Shown here: positions 34,661-43,785 of the stretch, piece after piece
How positions within the stretch are numbered: position 1 is the stretch's first letter
Layout of the letters: each line of letters begins with the position of its first letter
NCBI GenBank assembly: GCA_963796195.1
Contig: CAWCKS010000004.1
Location: 62,001 to 126,000 of the forward strand
From: CAWCKS01 sp963796195
GTDB taxonomy: Bacteria; Pseudomonadota; Alphaproteobacteria; Rhizobiales; Xanthobacteraceae
Direction: 5' to 3'
DNA length: 64,000 nt
The notes under the pieces: generated by a model
Told to the model about the DNA's origin: nothing
The model's database searches: none
The model's input: the letters and a program-made list of their open reading frames with translations, nothing else
Translations under genes and position numbers: made by a program

Positions 34661-37657
34661 CCCGCTTATTCGGCGGCGACCACTTTCGCGTCCGGCGCCT
34701 GCAGGTTGCAGCGGCGGTGCCTCGACGACGACGCCGCGCACGATCGCCGGAATATCGTCAGCCGGGACTGGCCTCGACAACAGGTAGCCTTGCATCTGGT
34801 CGCAGGCGCGATCTTTCAGGAAGCGCTCCTGTTCGGCAGTCTCGACGCCCTCGGCGATGATGGTGAGGCCAAGCGCCTTGCCGATACCAATGATGGCTTC
34901 GGCAATCGCCTTGTCCTCGGTGTCGCGCGGCAACTCGCGCACAAACGAACGATCGATCTTCAGCGTGTCGATTGGGAAGCGCTTGATGAGCGACATCGAC
35001 GAATAGCCGGTACCAAAATCGTCGATTGCGAGACGGACACCGCGCGACTTGATCATGGTGAGAAGATCAATGGCGCGGTCGATATTCTGCATCACCATGC
35101 TCTCCGTGATCTCGATTTCGAGCAGCGCCGGATCGAGGCCCGTCTCGTTCAACGCATCGTCGAGCTCGTCGAGCAGGCCCTCGTGCAGGAACTGTCGCGG
35201 CGACAGGTTCACCGCAATCGACAGCGGCGGCATGCCCTCGTGTTGCCAGGCCACCCCTTGCGCACACGCGGTCCTCATCACCCAGCGCCCGATCGGAACG
35301 ATCAGCCCGGTCTCTTCGGCGAGCGGAATGAACTGGGCCGGCGGCAGCAGGCCGAGCTCCGGATGGCGCCAGCGCAGCAATGCTTCGACTCCGGTAATCG
35401 CGTTCGTCTCGAGATCGCGCTTCGGTTGATAATGCAGCGAGAATTCCTGGCGATCGATGGCGTTGCGGAGGCTGGTTTCCATGGCCAGCCGCTCGATCGA
35501 CTGAGTCTTCATCTGCCGCGAGAAGAAGCGGAAGCCGTTCTTGCCCTCTTCCTTGGCAAGATACATCGCAAGGTCGGCGTTCTTGGTGAGTTGCTGTTCG
35601 TCCTCGCCGTCGACCGGGCAAATCGCGATCCCGATGCTGGCCGTGACCCGGCATTCCTGGCCACGCAGTAGCACGGGCTTGACGATGACTGACAGCAGCT
35701 TTTGCGCGACCTCAGCAGCGCGATGTGGTTCGTCGATTTCGTTCAGCAGCACGACGAACTCATCGCCGCCAAGGCGCGCCACGACATCGCTCGCCCGCAG
35801 GCAACCCTTCAAACGCTGGGCCATCTCGACCAGCAAAGCGTCGCCGTCGGCATGACCGAGCGTATCATTGATGATCTTGAAGCGGTCGAGGTCGATGAAC
35901 AGCACCGCGCATTGCCGGCCATGGCGCAACGCCATCTTGACCGACGAGCTCAAGAGCTGGCTGAACATCATCCGGTTCGGCAGACCGGTCAGCCCGTCGT
36001 GGGTCGCAAGATATTCGATCCGCGCCTTGGCTTCCTTCTGCTCGTCGGCGCGATCGAAATTCTCGAGCGCGAAGGCAACATTTGCGGCAACACGCTGCAA
36101 CAGCTCGACAAGCTCCGGGATGAACGCGCCCGGCTCGCTGGAGAGGAATAGCAGCACACCGACCACACGGTCGTCACGCAGGATCGGCAGGCCAATGCCC
36201 GAGCTGGTGTTGGTCGACTGCTGCCGCCAATAGACGCTGCGGGTATTGGTCTGAAAGTCGTTCATGATGCAGGGCTTGCCGGTCCGGAATGCCGTACCGG
36301 TCATGCCCTTGCCCGCCGGATGATCGGGGTCGATCGAAAATTGCGTGCCGATGACGCGATCGCGGTTCGGCCCGGCGCAGGCGACGATATGAAGGAAACT
36401 GTTGCCGGGCTCGTGCAGCGCAATCGTCACGGACGTGAAGCTGCCGCCAAGGACCGCCGCTTCGCACACCATGTCGTACAGTTCGTCCCGGGTACCTGCG
36501 CGCATGATGGCTTCATTGGTCGCGCTCAGCGCCGCGAACATGTGCGACAGGCGCTCCCGCGACTTCTCGATCTGGCGCCGCAACTCGTTGCGCGCAAAGA
36601 CGTCCATACCGAACGACACGTTCTCGGCGATGCGCTCCATCAATCGCACGACTTCGTCGTCGATCGTACCGAATTCGCGATGGAAGTAGAACATGATCAG
36701 CCCACTGGGCTGACCCTGCGAGCGCAGCGGCAACGCGGCGCTCGCCGCGATGCCGGCCTCGCGCGCCATCCGCCACCACAGCTCGGCTCGGGGATCATTG
36801 CAGACGTCGTTGGAGATCAACGCGCGCTGCTCATGGAACGCCGGTCCGTGCAGGCCACGCCCGGTCGGCTTGGCGGGATCGACCGAAAGGTTCGTCCTTT
36901 CGGAGAACCTGAACGGGCCTGAATTGGCGACGCGCTGGAGCTCCAGCGAGCCGGGCTCCGACAGAAAGATCGCCGCACTGACCGCGGTGTTGGCGCCGCT
37001 CGCGGCCTCACAGACGCGCCGGAACATGTCCGCGGCGTTCCCGGAACGCAGGATCGCCTCGTTGGTCGCGTTCAGCGCGGCAAACATCCGCGCCAACCGG
37101 TCGTTCAGGCGCTCGGCCTTCTGCCGCTCGGCTTCGCGGTCGAAGTTGTCGAGCGCGAAGCACGCGTTTTCGACCATCCGTTCGAGCAGGCCGACGACCT
37201 CATCATCGAGCGCATCGGGGCGCTCCAGGTAAAACTGGAATACGCCAACGCTGGTACCTTGTCGCACGATCGGAATGACCGCCGCAGCACCAATGCCATG
37301 ACGCCGGCCAAGGTCGTGATAAAGCCGCGTCCGCTCATCATTCAGGAAGTCATTGGTGATGCAGGGGCGCTGGGTCCGAAAGGCGATACCGGCGAGCGCA
37401 CCCGCAGGCCCTGAGGCCTCGTCGACGGGCAGCGTGATATCGGCAGCCGGATCGAGACCGATTGCAGAGCCAGTCGCAGCGTGCAGTTTGCCGTCGGCTC
37501 CAAGCAACAGCACCCGCGCGGTTACAAACTTGCCGCCATGGACCGCGGCGTCGCACACCCGCTGAAACAACTCTTCGCGCGAACGCGTGCGCAGGATCGC
37601 TTCGTTGGTTGCACTCAGCGCCGCGAACATCCTGGCCAGATGTTCCCGGCCATCCAT
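34643..37657 (-). CDS. Triple-GAF diguanylate cyclase/phosphodiesterase (GAF-GAF-GAF-GGDEF-EAL)
   Basis: 1,004 residues from the ATG at 37657. Three GAF units, each introduced by RMFAALSATNEAILR-like sequence, fill residues 1-540. The GGDEF domain has RLGGDEFVVL with an upstream RASD inhibitory-site motif; the EAL domain has GVEALLRWRH, IEITESMV and DDFGTGYSS. No signal peptide or membrane segment, so cytoplasmic. It probably makes and/or degrades c-di-GMP. The last ten or so codons overlap opgC; another frame would end APDAKVVAAE at 34666, just clear of opgC, suggesting a late indel near 34705. The gene at 41502 is its paralogue. Confidence 0.92.
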   Translation of the reverse strand: MDGREHLARMFAALSATNEAILRTRSREELFQRVCDAAVHGGKFVTARVLLLGADGKLHAATGSAIGLDPAADITLPVDEASGPAGALAGIAFRTQRPCITNDFLNDERTRLYHDLGRRHGIGAAAVIPIVRQGTSVGVFQFYLERPDALDDEVVGLLERMVENACFALDNFDREAERQKAERLNDRLARMFAALNATNEAILRSGNAADMFRRVCEAASGANTAVSAAIFLSEPGSLELQRVANSGPFRFSERTNLSVDPAKPTGRGLHGPAFHEQRALISNDVCNDPRAELWWRMAREAGIAASAALPLRSQGQPSGLIMFYFHREFGTIDDEVVRLMERIAENVSFGMDVFARNELRRQIEKSRERLSHMFAALSATNEAIMRAGTRDELYDMVCEAAVLGGSFTSVTIALHEPGNSFLHIVACAGPNRDRVIGTQFSIDPDHPAGKGMTGTAFRTGKPCIMNDFQTNTRSVYWRQQSTNTSSGIGLPILRDDRVVGVLLFLSSEPGAFIPELVELLQRVAANVAFALENFDRADEQKEAKARIEYLATHDGLTGLPNRMMFSQLLSSSVKMALRHGRQCAVLFIDLDRFKIINDTLGHADGDALLVEMAQRLKGCLRASDVVARLGGDEFVVLLNEIDEPHRAAEVAQKLLSVIVKPVLLRGQECRVTASIGIAICPVDGEDEQQLTKNADLAMYLAKEEGKNGFRFFSRQMKTQSIERLAMETSLRNAIDRQEFSLHYQPKRDLETNAITGVEALLRWRHPELGLLPPAQFIPLAEETGLIVPIGRWVMRTACAQGVAWQHEGMPPLSIAVNLSPRQFLHEGLLDELDDALNETGLDPALLEIEITESMVMQNIDRAIDLLTMIKSRGVRLAIDDFGTGYSSMSLIKRFPIDTLKIDRSFVRELPRDTEDKAIAEAIIGIGKALGLTIIAEGVETAEQERFLKDRACDQMQGYLLSRPVPADDIPAIVRGVVVEAPPLQPAGAGRESGRRRISGSASFG

Positions 37658-37783
37658 CCCCGACCCCTTCTGGCGGATTGCTCCGGCCAAAAATGGCAAG
37701 GGGCTGCTAAGGTGCGGTTAGAAATCAGGGTGAACGAAGCGTTAAGTGCACATTTTTGTCGCAGCCGCAGGTTCCCCGGGTGC

Positions 37784-38047
37784 CTAAGCCAACCGCGATT
37801 TTGTTGCGGCGGATCTCCCGAGCGGGTGCGCATAGGCGCCGACGGCAGCTTCAGGCGTCGCGCGTCGCAGCACTCTGGTTTGTGGCAAGCGATCGCGCGT
37901 CGCAATCAAGTGAGCAAGGAAATTGGCGCGCAGTCCGGAAAAATGGTCGAACGGGTCCACCGGCTTGTCATCGGGTAACGGCACCAGCGCGCCGGATTCG
38001 GCGCGGGCGATTTTGACGGAAACGATCTCGGCGAAGCAGCCCGGCAT
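37784..38047 (-). CDS. Small hypothetical protein of Bradyrhizobium type
   Basis: 87 residues, start supported by AGGAG seven bases upstream of ATG 38047. The centre PFDHFSGLRANFLAHLIATR then PQTRVLRRATPEAAVGAY resembles a widespread short cytoplasmic protein of Bradyrhizobium of unknown function (recalled, not searched). There are no membrane segments or cysteine clusters apart from one Cys near the start. Confidence 0.6.
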   Translation of the reverse strand: MPGCFAEIVSVKIARAESGALVPLPDDKPVDPFDHFSGLRANFLAHLIATRDRLPQTRVLRRATPEAAVGAYAHPLGRSAATKSRLA

Positions 38048-38144
38048 CCCGGTGCTCCTGCTTAACGCTTTCAGACATATCCAATTCGAAATGCGCCAAA
38101 ACGCGGCTAGTTTCGTTGCTTTAGCCGCGATGGTAAATGCGAGG

Positions 38145-39230
38145 TCAACAAAATGAAGCGCGGTTGACCGATCCTAGGCTGCGACTTCGCGCGAGAAACT
38201 CGCGCAGCTTCGGCGCCCATTTGTGCGCATCCTTGCCGGATGCGGAATGACCGAACTCGCTGTCGAGCTCAAAATATTCTGCTTTGACGCCCGCCTCCTT
38301 GAAGGCTTGCATCACCCGCGGCGCGAGCGTCGGCGGGAAGAGCTTGTCGGTTCGCGAGAGAATGTAGAGCACGGGCACCTTGATCTCGCGGAATCGTGAC
38401 AACACGTCGATGCTTCCCATCGCCTTGCCGAGGATGATCAGGGAATTCGCATCGAACTCGCGCGCCCAGTGCGTCGCTTCCTGGCGGATCGCTGCTTCGA
38501 TCGCCGCCGGATCGGACAGAGTTTCGCGCAACCGCGCTTCGATGCCGTAGTTCTTGAGTGTCGCGGTCCTGATGTCCACCAGCGTGTCGACGACGCCGCC
38601 GTGGTCGTAATAATCACCGCCATGCCAGTTCGGATTTTTGCCGAAGGTCGCTTTGAGGCTTGCGACGTTGGCCTCTGAGCGTTCGCGCTGCGCCATCGGT
38701 GAGGTCACCACCGGCACGATTGCAGACATGAAATTGGGATAGTCGATAGCCCACTGGAAGGCCTGAAAGCCACCGTAGGAAGGACCAATGATCGCGAAAA
38801 GATGGTTGATGCCGAGCGATCTTAGCAAGGCATATTGGCTGGCGATGATATCGCTGACCGTCAGCTCGGGGAAATCGGCGGCGTACCGTTTACCGGTCGA
38901 CGGATTGATGCTCGCGGCATTGCTCGAACCGTAGGACGAGCCGAGCATGTTCGGGCAGACGACAAAAAAGCGGTCGGTATCGACCGGCTTCCCTGGGCCG
39001 ACGATCTCGCTCCACGCGCCCTCCCCGACGCCGGCCGCGGGATCGATCATTTGGGGCCCCGACGTGTAACCATGGGTGATCAGCACCGCGTTGCGGCCGT
39101 CGGATGCGAGTTTTCCGCGGGTGCGATAGGAAATCTCTACGCCGCGCATGACAACGCCACTTCGCAGCTTGAACTTGTCGATGACGAAGGTCTTTGCATT
39201 GGCGCCTTCGATCGGGCTGCTAACATTCAT
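38145..39230 (-). CDS. MetX-like alpha/beta hydrolase (homoserine O-acetyltransferase family)
   Basis: 361 residues. Early strands SYRTRGKLASDGRNAVLITHGYTSG and the FFVVCPNMLGSSYGSSNAASINP loop are typical of the MetX fold. The nucleophile is Ser151 in IIGPSYGGFQA, followed by the catalytic Asp in LSRTDKLFPP and His in SEFGHSASGKDAHKW. Members either acetylate homoserine or are uncharacterised hydrolases; the usual Gly-Gly-Ser-Met-Gly-Gly elbow of MetX is Gly-Pro-Ser-Tyr-Gly-Gly here, so true MetX activity is doubtful. Confidence 0.82.
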   Translation of the reverse strand: MNVSSPIEGANAKTFVIDKFKLRSGVVMRGVEISYRTRGKLASDGRNAVLITHGYTSGPQMIDPAAGVGEGAWSEIVGPGKPVDTDRFFVVCPNMLGSSYGSSNAASINPSTGKRYAADFPELTVSDIIASQYALLRSLGINHLFAIIGPSYGGFQAFQWAIDYPNFMSAIVPVVTSPMAQRERSEANVASLKATFGKNPNWHGGDYYDHGGVVDTLVDIRTATLKNYGIEARLRETLSDPAAIEAAIRQEATHWAREFDANSLIILGKAMGSIDVLSRFREIKVPVLYILSRTDKLFPPTLAPRVMQAFKEAGVKAEYFELDSEFGHSASGKDAHKWAPKLREFLARSRSLGSVNRASFC

Positions 39231-39349
39231 GGCGTTTGTCGATCCCGGCGTGCTGATGCGGCGAACGCGACCGTGAGTTTGGTCACGGTACTAGTGGGCG
39301 TGGTCGCTAGTTTGGCGGCACTTTAGCAGACCGGCCACGGAGAATACTC

Positions 39350-39538
39350 ATAAAAAAGCTCGCTCTGATCGTTGCCCTCGCCTTGATCAGCGCATCCGCC
39401 CAGGCTTCGACCGATGTCGACGGCAAGAATTGAGTCGTCGTCCCCCACGGCTGCCATTCGTGGTCGTGCATCTCGGTGTCGGTGCCCGGCTATTATTCTC
39501 ACAACGTCCAGAGCAGCCGCGCTCACAGCACCCGCTGA
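39350..39538 (+). pseudogene. Small secreted Cys-rich protein with ATA start and internal TGA
   Basis: After GGAG seven bases upstream, the frame begins with ATA AAA AAG and reads KKLALIVALALISASAQA, a clear signal peptide. It then meets an in-frame TGA at 39431-39433 and continues VVVPHGCHSWSCISVSVPGYYSHN to a TGA at 39536. Restoring ATG at the first codon and a sense codon (for example Cys) at the TGA gives a 62-residue secreted protein. Two point changes suggest a decayed gene; readthrough is less likely. Family unknown. Confidence 0.5.
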
Positions 39539-39584
39539 AGCACGGTCTCGCTTGCGGCAGCCGCGGCTGCTCGCCTCAGCGAAG

Positions 39585-40349
39585 CTATTTCGGGCTGGCG
39601 TCGCCCGACAGTTGCGCGATCGCCTCGCGGACCGATGTCATGAACTGGGCAGGAAAAATGATGGTCGAGTTCTTCTCGACCGAAATCTCGGCCATGGTCT
39701 GCAGGGTGCGCAACTGCAACGCCACTGGATGCTGGGTGATGATATCTGCGGCTTCGCCGAGCTTGACCGCGGCCTGATACTCACCTTCCGCCGCCACGAT
39801 CTTGGCGCGTCGTTCACGCTCGGCCTCCGCTTCGCGGGCCATGGCGCGCTGCATATTCTCGGGCAGCTGGATGTCCTTGATCTCCACCGCCGTCACCTGC
39901 GTGCCCCACGGTTCGGTGTGGCGGTCGATCACGTTCTTGATCTGCTCGTTGATCCCGGCGGTGTCCGCCAGCAGCTCGTCGAGGCTGAAGCGACCGACGA
40001 CATTGCGCACAGTGGTCTGGCTGATCTGGTTGATCGCATTGTAGACGTTCTCGATCGCGATCACCGCATTCTCGGGGTTCGTGATGTGATAGTAGGCGAC
40101 GGCCGCAATATCGATTGAGACGTTGTCCTTGGTGATGATTTTTTGCGACGGGATTTGCATCGTGACCGTGCGCAGCGAGACGCGCACCATTTGCTGAAAT
40201 GGCACGTAGATTAGCGTCAGTCCCGCTCCGCGGACGCCGGTGAAGCGGCCAAGTGTAAAGACCACGCCGCGCTCATATTGCCTCAACACACGTAGCGAGA
40301 TGAGGACGTAGAAGATGACGAGCGCAACGACAAACAAAATCCATTGCAT
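39585..40349 (-). CDS. SPFH/stomatin-like membrane protein (slipin)
   Basis: 254 residues. One N-terminal hairpin membrane segment (WILFVVALVIFYVLISL), then the SPFH domain from LRQYERGVVFTLGRF through VSIDIAAVAYYHI, NVVGRFSLDELL and TEPWGTQVTAVEIKDIQLPENMQRAM. The C-terminal part is an Ala/Glu-rich coiled coil. Slipins organise inner-membrane domains, often with an NfeD protease partner, but no NfeD gene is adjacent here. Confidence 0.93.
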   Translation of the reverse strand: MQWILFVVALVIFYVLISLRVLRQYERGVVFTLGRFTGVRGAGLTLIYVPFQQMVRVSLRTVTMQIPSQKIITKDNVSIDIAAVAYYHITNPENAVIAIENVYNAINQISQTTVRNVVGRFSLDELLADTAGINEQIKNVIDRHTEPWGTQVTAVEIKDIQLPENMQRAMAREAEAERERRAKIVAAEGEYQAAVKLGEAADIITQHPVALQLRTLQTMAEISVEKNSTIIFPAQFMTSVREAIAQLSGDASPK

Positions 40350-40436
40350 AGAGCAGCCTCACGCGTCGAATGTCATGCCACGCAGTGAAAATAACCGATC
40401 GCAGCGCCGCGGCAAACCCGCGTAGCAGGTTCGCGA

Positions 40437-40679
40437 TCAAGTTCTGTGACGTGTCGCGGCACTATACGCGCGCTCCTTGTAGGCCTCGATACCGCGCAGC
40501 AGGCTACCCGCATCGATCCAGTCACCGGCTTCGTCCATGGCTCCGGCCTCAAGCATCGCCGCCGCGCACTCCCAGTGACGCTCGACCCAGCCGCCAATCT
40601 CGGCCTCCGCCATGCCCTGACGACGGCAGATACGTTCCGCCATCTCACGCGCCAGCGGCTCTATATTGGATATCGTCAC
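40437..40679 (-). CDS. Small hypothetical cytoplasmic protein
   Basis: 80 residues from a GTG at 40679 preceded by GGGAG at seven bases. It reads TISNIEPLAREMAERICRRQ then IGGWVERHWECAAAMLEAG, a helical protein of unknown role. The frame stays open upstream into the tRNA-Pro region, which is not coding. Similar short proteins occur in Bradyrhizobium by recollection. It is transcribed away from tRNA-Pro. Confidence 0.6.
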   Translation of the reverse strand: MTISNIEPLAREMAERICRRQGMAEAEIGGWVERHWECAAAMLEAGAMDEAGDWIDAGSLLRGIEAYKERAYSAATRHRT

Positions 40680-40842
40680 GGCTTGGCTCCCAAAAACAAG
40701 GTGGCACTTATAGTCGCGCGACCACTCAAATTCAAACGCGCGGCCCTGTTCCGCGCAGGTCCAATGCGACGAATTTATTTCCAGCCAGGAGCCCGCATCT
40801 TGCGAATGGCGGGCAAAACCCATACTGAAGGCTCTTGAGCGT

Positions 40843-40919
40843 CGGGGCATAGCGCAGTCCGGTAGCGCATCTGCTTTGGGAGCAGAGGGTCGCAGGTTCA
40901 AATCCTGCTGCCCCGACCA
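40843..40919 (+). tRNA. tRNA-Pro (anticodon UGG)
   Basis: A 77-base cloverleaf with encoded CCA. The acceptor stem CGGGGCA pairs with TGCCCCG, the anticodon loop is TTTGGGA and the T-arm GCAGGTTCAAATCCTGC is perfect. The anticodon TGG reads CCA and, by wobble, other proline codons. Confidence 0.96.
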
Positions 40920-40979
40920 ACTTCCTGCTCTCGCATTCAGATTGCTGACCCGCCGGAAGTCGCACCAACCATCAAAAGA

Positions 40980-41358
40980 TCAATCGGCGGTGGGCAACCG
41001 TTTCATCGTAAACTCGATCCGGCCATCGCCAAGATCACGCCAGCTCTCAACCTCCGTCATGTAAGCGGCCTTTGGGTATCGCTTGAGGATCGATCTGGCA
41101 CGTGCACGCGCTTCCTCCAACGGCAGGGCAAACGTCTCGCGCCGAAAACCGTCGGTCGGCTTGCGGCGGGCAGCTACTCGATCTGCAAGGTCTTTTGGCG
41201 TCCGAGGCAGGCTGACTTTTCCGAACGGTGCAACGCTGCCACCAATCTAGGCTGCCGACGTTGCGTACACCAGCGGGGTCCTGGAGCTCCACGGGGGTAA
41301 TCGCAACGCCTTCTGGCTCAAGCGATTGCAGTTCCCGAACTTTGCCACCAGGGAACAT
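40980..41358 (-). CDS. Short hypothetical protein, probably frameshifted
   Basis: The C-terminal half is a good coding frame: VSLPRTPKDLADRVAARRKP, then FALPLEEARARARSILKRYP and WRDLGDGRIEFTMKRLPTAD to a TGA at 40980. Upstream this frame hits TAG near 41245 with no start. A second frame from ATG 41358 reads MFPGGKVRELQSLEPEGVAITPV and ends in step near the same point. I infer one protein of about 125 residues with an indel near 41240. No function is recognised. Confidence 0.45.
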
Positions 41359-41501
41359 TCAGGAAATATTTCACATGCTTATGACGGTCGAGCGACGGCT
41401 TCCGGTTTTCCGACTGCATTTTAAGGAAAATTAACCGTCCCTCATAACACAGTTCTGACGCCTGCCGCCCAATCTTCGTGCAGATTTCTCAGAGGACGGC
41501 C

Positions 41502-43766
41502 ATGGGTTGGCAGATCAGCCAGGCGCGGATGCTCGCGGCGACCAACGCCACGAACGAGGCAATCCTGCGCACTCACGCAGAGGAAGAGCTATTCCAGCGT
41601 GTATGCGATGCGGCCGTCAAGGAGGGTGGCTTCAAGACCGCTGCCGCTCTGCTACCGGACGATGACTGCTGGCTGAGGGTCGCGGCGATCAGCGGGCATG
41701 ACGGGCGGGAGCCACTGACGGCAGTGCGCATCTCGATCGATCCGAAAACGCCGTTCGGCAATGGTCTGGCCGGTACCGCGTTCCGCAGCGGACGATCCTG
41801 CGTTGCCAACGATTTCCAGAACGACGAGCGGCTCCGGCCCTGGCGCGAACAAGGCATGGGGGTTGGGCTTGGTGCAATGGCCGCCGTCCCGATACTCAAG
41901 GATGGAGCGAGCATCGGCGTCTTCCTGTTCCTGCTTGAAGAAGCCGATGCACTGGATGCGGCGGCCATGGGCTTGCTCGAGCGCATGGTTGAAAATGTCT
42001 CCTTTGCACTAAAGAACTTTGAGAGGGACCGCGAGAACAAGGCGACTGCTCGCGCCAACCGTCGGGTCACCGACATGTTCGCGGCGCTCAGCGCGACAAA
42101 CACGGCTATTCTTCGCGCCAAGAGCGCCCAGGAGATGTTCCAGGGAGTCTGTGAATCTGTTGCGGCTGGCGGCAAGACGCTCGGCGCGTGCGCCGTGCTA
42201 ATGGCCCAGCCCGGCACTGATATGCTCAAGGTCATGGCCGCTGAAGGTGTCGGCAAAGAATCGCTGCAAAGGCTTCAGCTCTCCACGGATCCGGGCCATC
42301 CCAACGGCCAGGGCCTTGCCGGCCCCGCCTTTCGCGAACAGACGCTGAAGGTCTCCTACGATCTGCTCGCCGACACCCGGACCAAGGTGCTTGCCTCGCA
42401 ATCGCACCAGAACCCATATGCCGGCGCCGCCGTGCCATTGATTATCGAAAGTCGATCGGTTGGCATTCTCTATTTCTTCTTTGGGCGCACGACCGGCAAG
42501 CGCGACGAAGAGCTATTGAAGCTGATGCAGGACATCACCGACAACGTTTCGTTCGGCCTGCAGATGTTCGAGCGCGAAGAGCAGAAACAGCAAATCTCTC
42601 GCATGTACGCTGCCTTGAGCGCGACCAATGAAGCGATCATGCGGGCGAAGAGCCGCGAAGAGCTGTTTCATATGGTGACCAAAGCCGCGGGCGCCGGGGG
42701 CCGCTTCACGTCAACGTCGATCTTGCTGGCCTGTGAGAATGACGACTTCTTCGATCTCGCGGCGACGGACGGGCCTCGTGCTGAAATCATCCGCTCGCGA
42801 AAATATTCACCGCGGGAAGATCGTCCGGAAGGGCGAGGATTGACCGGAACTGCGTTTCGAACCGGGGAACCCTGCGTCCGAAACGATATTCGCGCCAACG
42901 AAAGGCTGGTGCAATGGCCTTACGATAATTCGATGCAGGGCGCCTCCCGCTCGGGTGCAGCGTTGCCGCTGTTCAGCCGAGGCAAGACCAGCGGTGTGTT
43001 GCTATTCATGGGCGAGGAAAATGACACCTTCACGCCTGACTTTGTCGAACTATTGCAGCGACTGGCCGAAAACGTCTCGTTTGCCCTCGAGAGCTTCGAA
43101 CTCGCCGATGAGAAGCGCCTGGCAGAAGAGCAGATCCAGCACATGGCCACTCACGACGGTCTGACCGGTCTGCCCAACCGCGCACTATTCAATCAGCTCC
43201 TCGAGCAATCAATGAAGTCGGCAGCCAGGCATGAGCACAAGTGTGCGGTGCTATTCGTCGATCTCGACCGCTTCAAGGTGATCAACGATTCGTTGGGTCA
43301 CACCGCAGGCGACACGCTGTTGGTCGAAATTTCCAGCCGGTTGCGCGACAGTATCCGTGCCAGCGATGTCGTCGCCCGTCTCGGCGGCGATGAATTTGTC
43401 GTTTTGCTGAATGACGTGATCGACACCGACGAGATAGCGGGCGTGACACGCAAGATACTGTCCAACCTGGCGCCCTCGATGACCCTCGCAGGCCATGAGT
43501 GCCGCACCACCGCGTCGATCGGCATTGCGATGTTTCCGGACCATGGTCACGACGCCATGTCCCTGATGAAACACGCCGATATGGCCATGTATCTTGCCAA
43601 GGCAGAAGGTCGAAACGATTTCAGGTTCTTCTCGACTGACATCAGGTCGCGGTCGATCGAACGGCTGATGCTTGAAGCGCTGCCCCAGCCGATGATCAAC
43701 TCGCCGGCGCTGCAGCCTGAGACGGGCCCGATCGGCACAGGTCAGCGTAAGCCGCGGGTCGCCTGA
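41502..43766 (+). CDS. Triple-GAF diguanylate cyclase (GAF-GAF-GAF-GGDEF)
   Basis: 754 residues from the ATG at 41502 (AGAGGA five to six bases upstream). Three GAF units again begin with TNEAILRT-, LSATNTAILRA- and LSATNEAIMRA-type sequence. The GGDEF domain has DGLTGLPNR, FVDLDRFKVINDSLGH and RLGGDEFVVLLN with the RASD inhibitory site, so is expected to be active. It is closely related to the 34643-37657 protein, but stops soon after IRSRSIERLMLEA, exactly where the paralogue goes on into its EAL domain. It is therefore a cyclase-only form. Cytoplasmic; signal unknown. Confidence 0.92.
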   Translation: MGWQISQARMLAATNATNEAILRTHAEEELFQRVCDAAVKEGGFKTAAALLPDDDCWLRVAAISGHDGREPLTAVRISIDPKTPFGNGLAGTAFRSGRSCVANDFQNDERLRPWREQGMGVGLGAMAAVPILKDGASIGVFLFLLEEADALDAAAMGLLERMVENVSFALKNFERDRENKATARANRRVTDMFAALSATNTAILRAKSAQEMFQGVCESVAAGGKTLGACAVLMAQPGTDMLKVMAAEGVGKESLQRLQLSTDPGHPNGQGLAGPAFREQTLKVSYDLLADTRTKVLASQSHQNPYAGAAVPLIIESRSVGILYFFFGRTTGKRDEELLKLMQDITDNVSFGLQMFEREEQKQQISRMYAALSATNEAIMRAKSREELFHMVTKAAGAGGRFTSTSILLACENDDFFDLAATDGPRAEIIRSRKYSPREDRPEGRGLTGTAFRTGEPCVRNDIRANERLVQWPYDNSMQGASRSGAALPLFSRGKTSGVLLFMGEENDTFTPDFVELLQRLAENVSFALESFELADEKRLAEEQIQHMATHDGLTGLPNRALFNQLLEQSMKSAARHEHKCAVLFVDLDRFKVINDSLGHTAGDTLLVEISSRLRDSIRASDVVARLGGDEFVVLLNDVIDTDEIAGVTRKILSNLAPSMTLAGHECRTTASIGIAMFPDHGHDAMSLMKHADMAMYLAKAEGRNDFRFFSTDIRSRSIERLMLEALPQPMINSPALQPETGPIGTGQRKPRVA

Positions 43767-43785
43767 GCCAACGACCAAGGCGTGC

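Noticed and set aside
39231..39345. Possible SAM-type riboswitch before the MetX-like gene (GCTAAAG present)
   Set aside because: Only the short GCTAAAG-like string is there; the stem and pseudoknot partners of SAM-II are not.
39431..39433. Selenocysteine reading of the in-frame TGA
   Set aside because: No SECIS-like hairpin follows within the usual distance, and the start codon is also lost, so decay is simpler.
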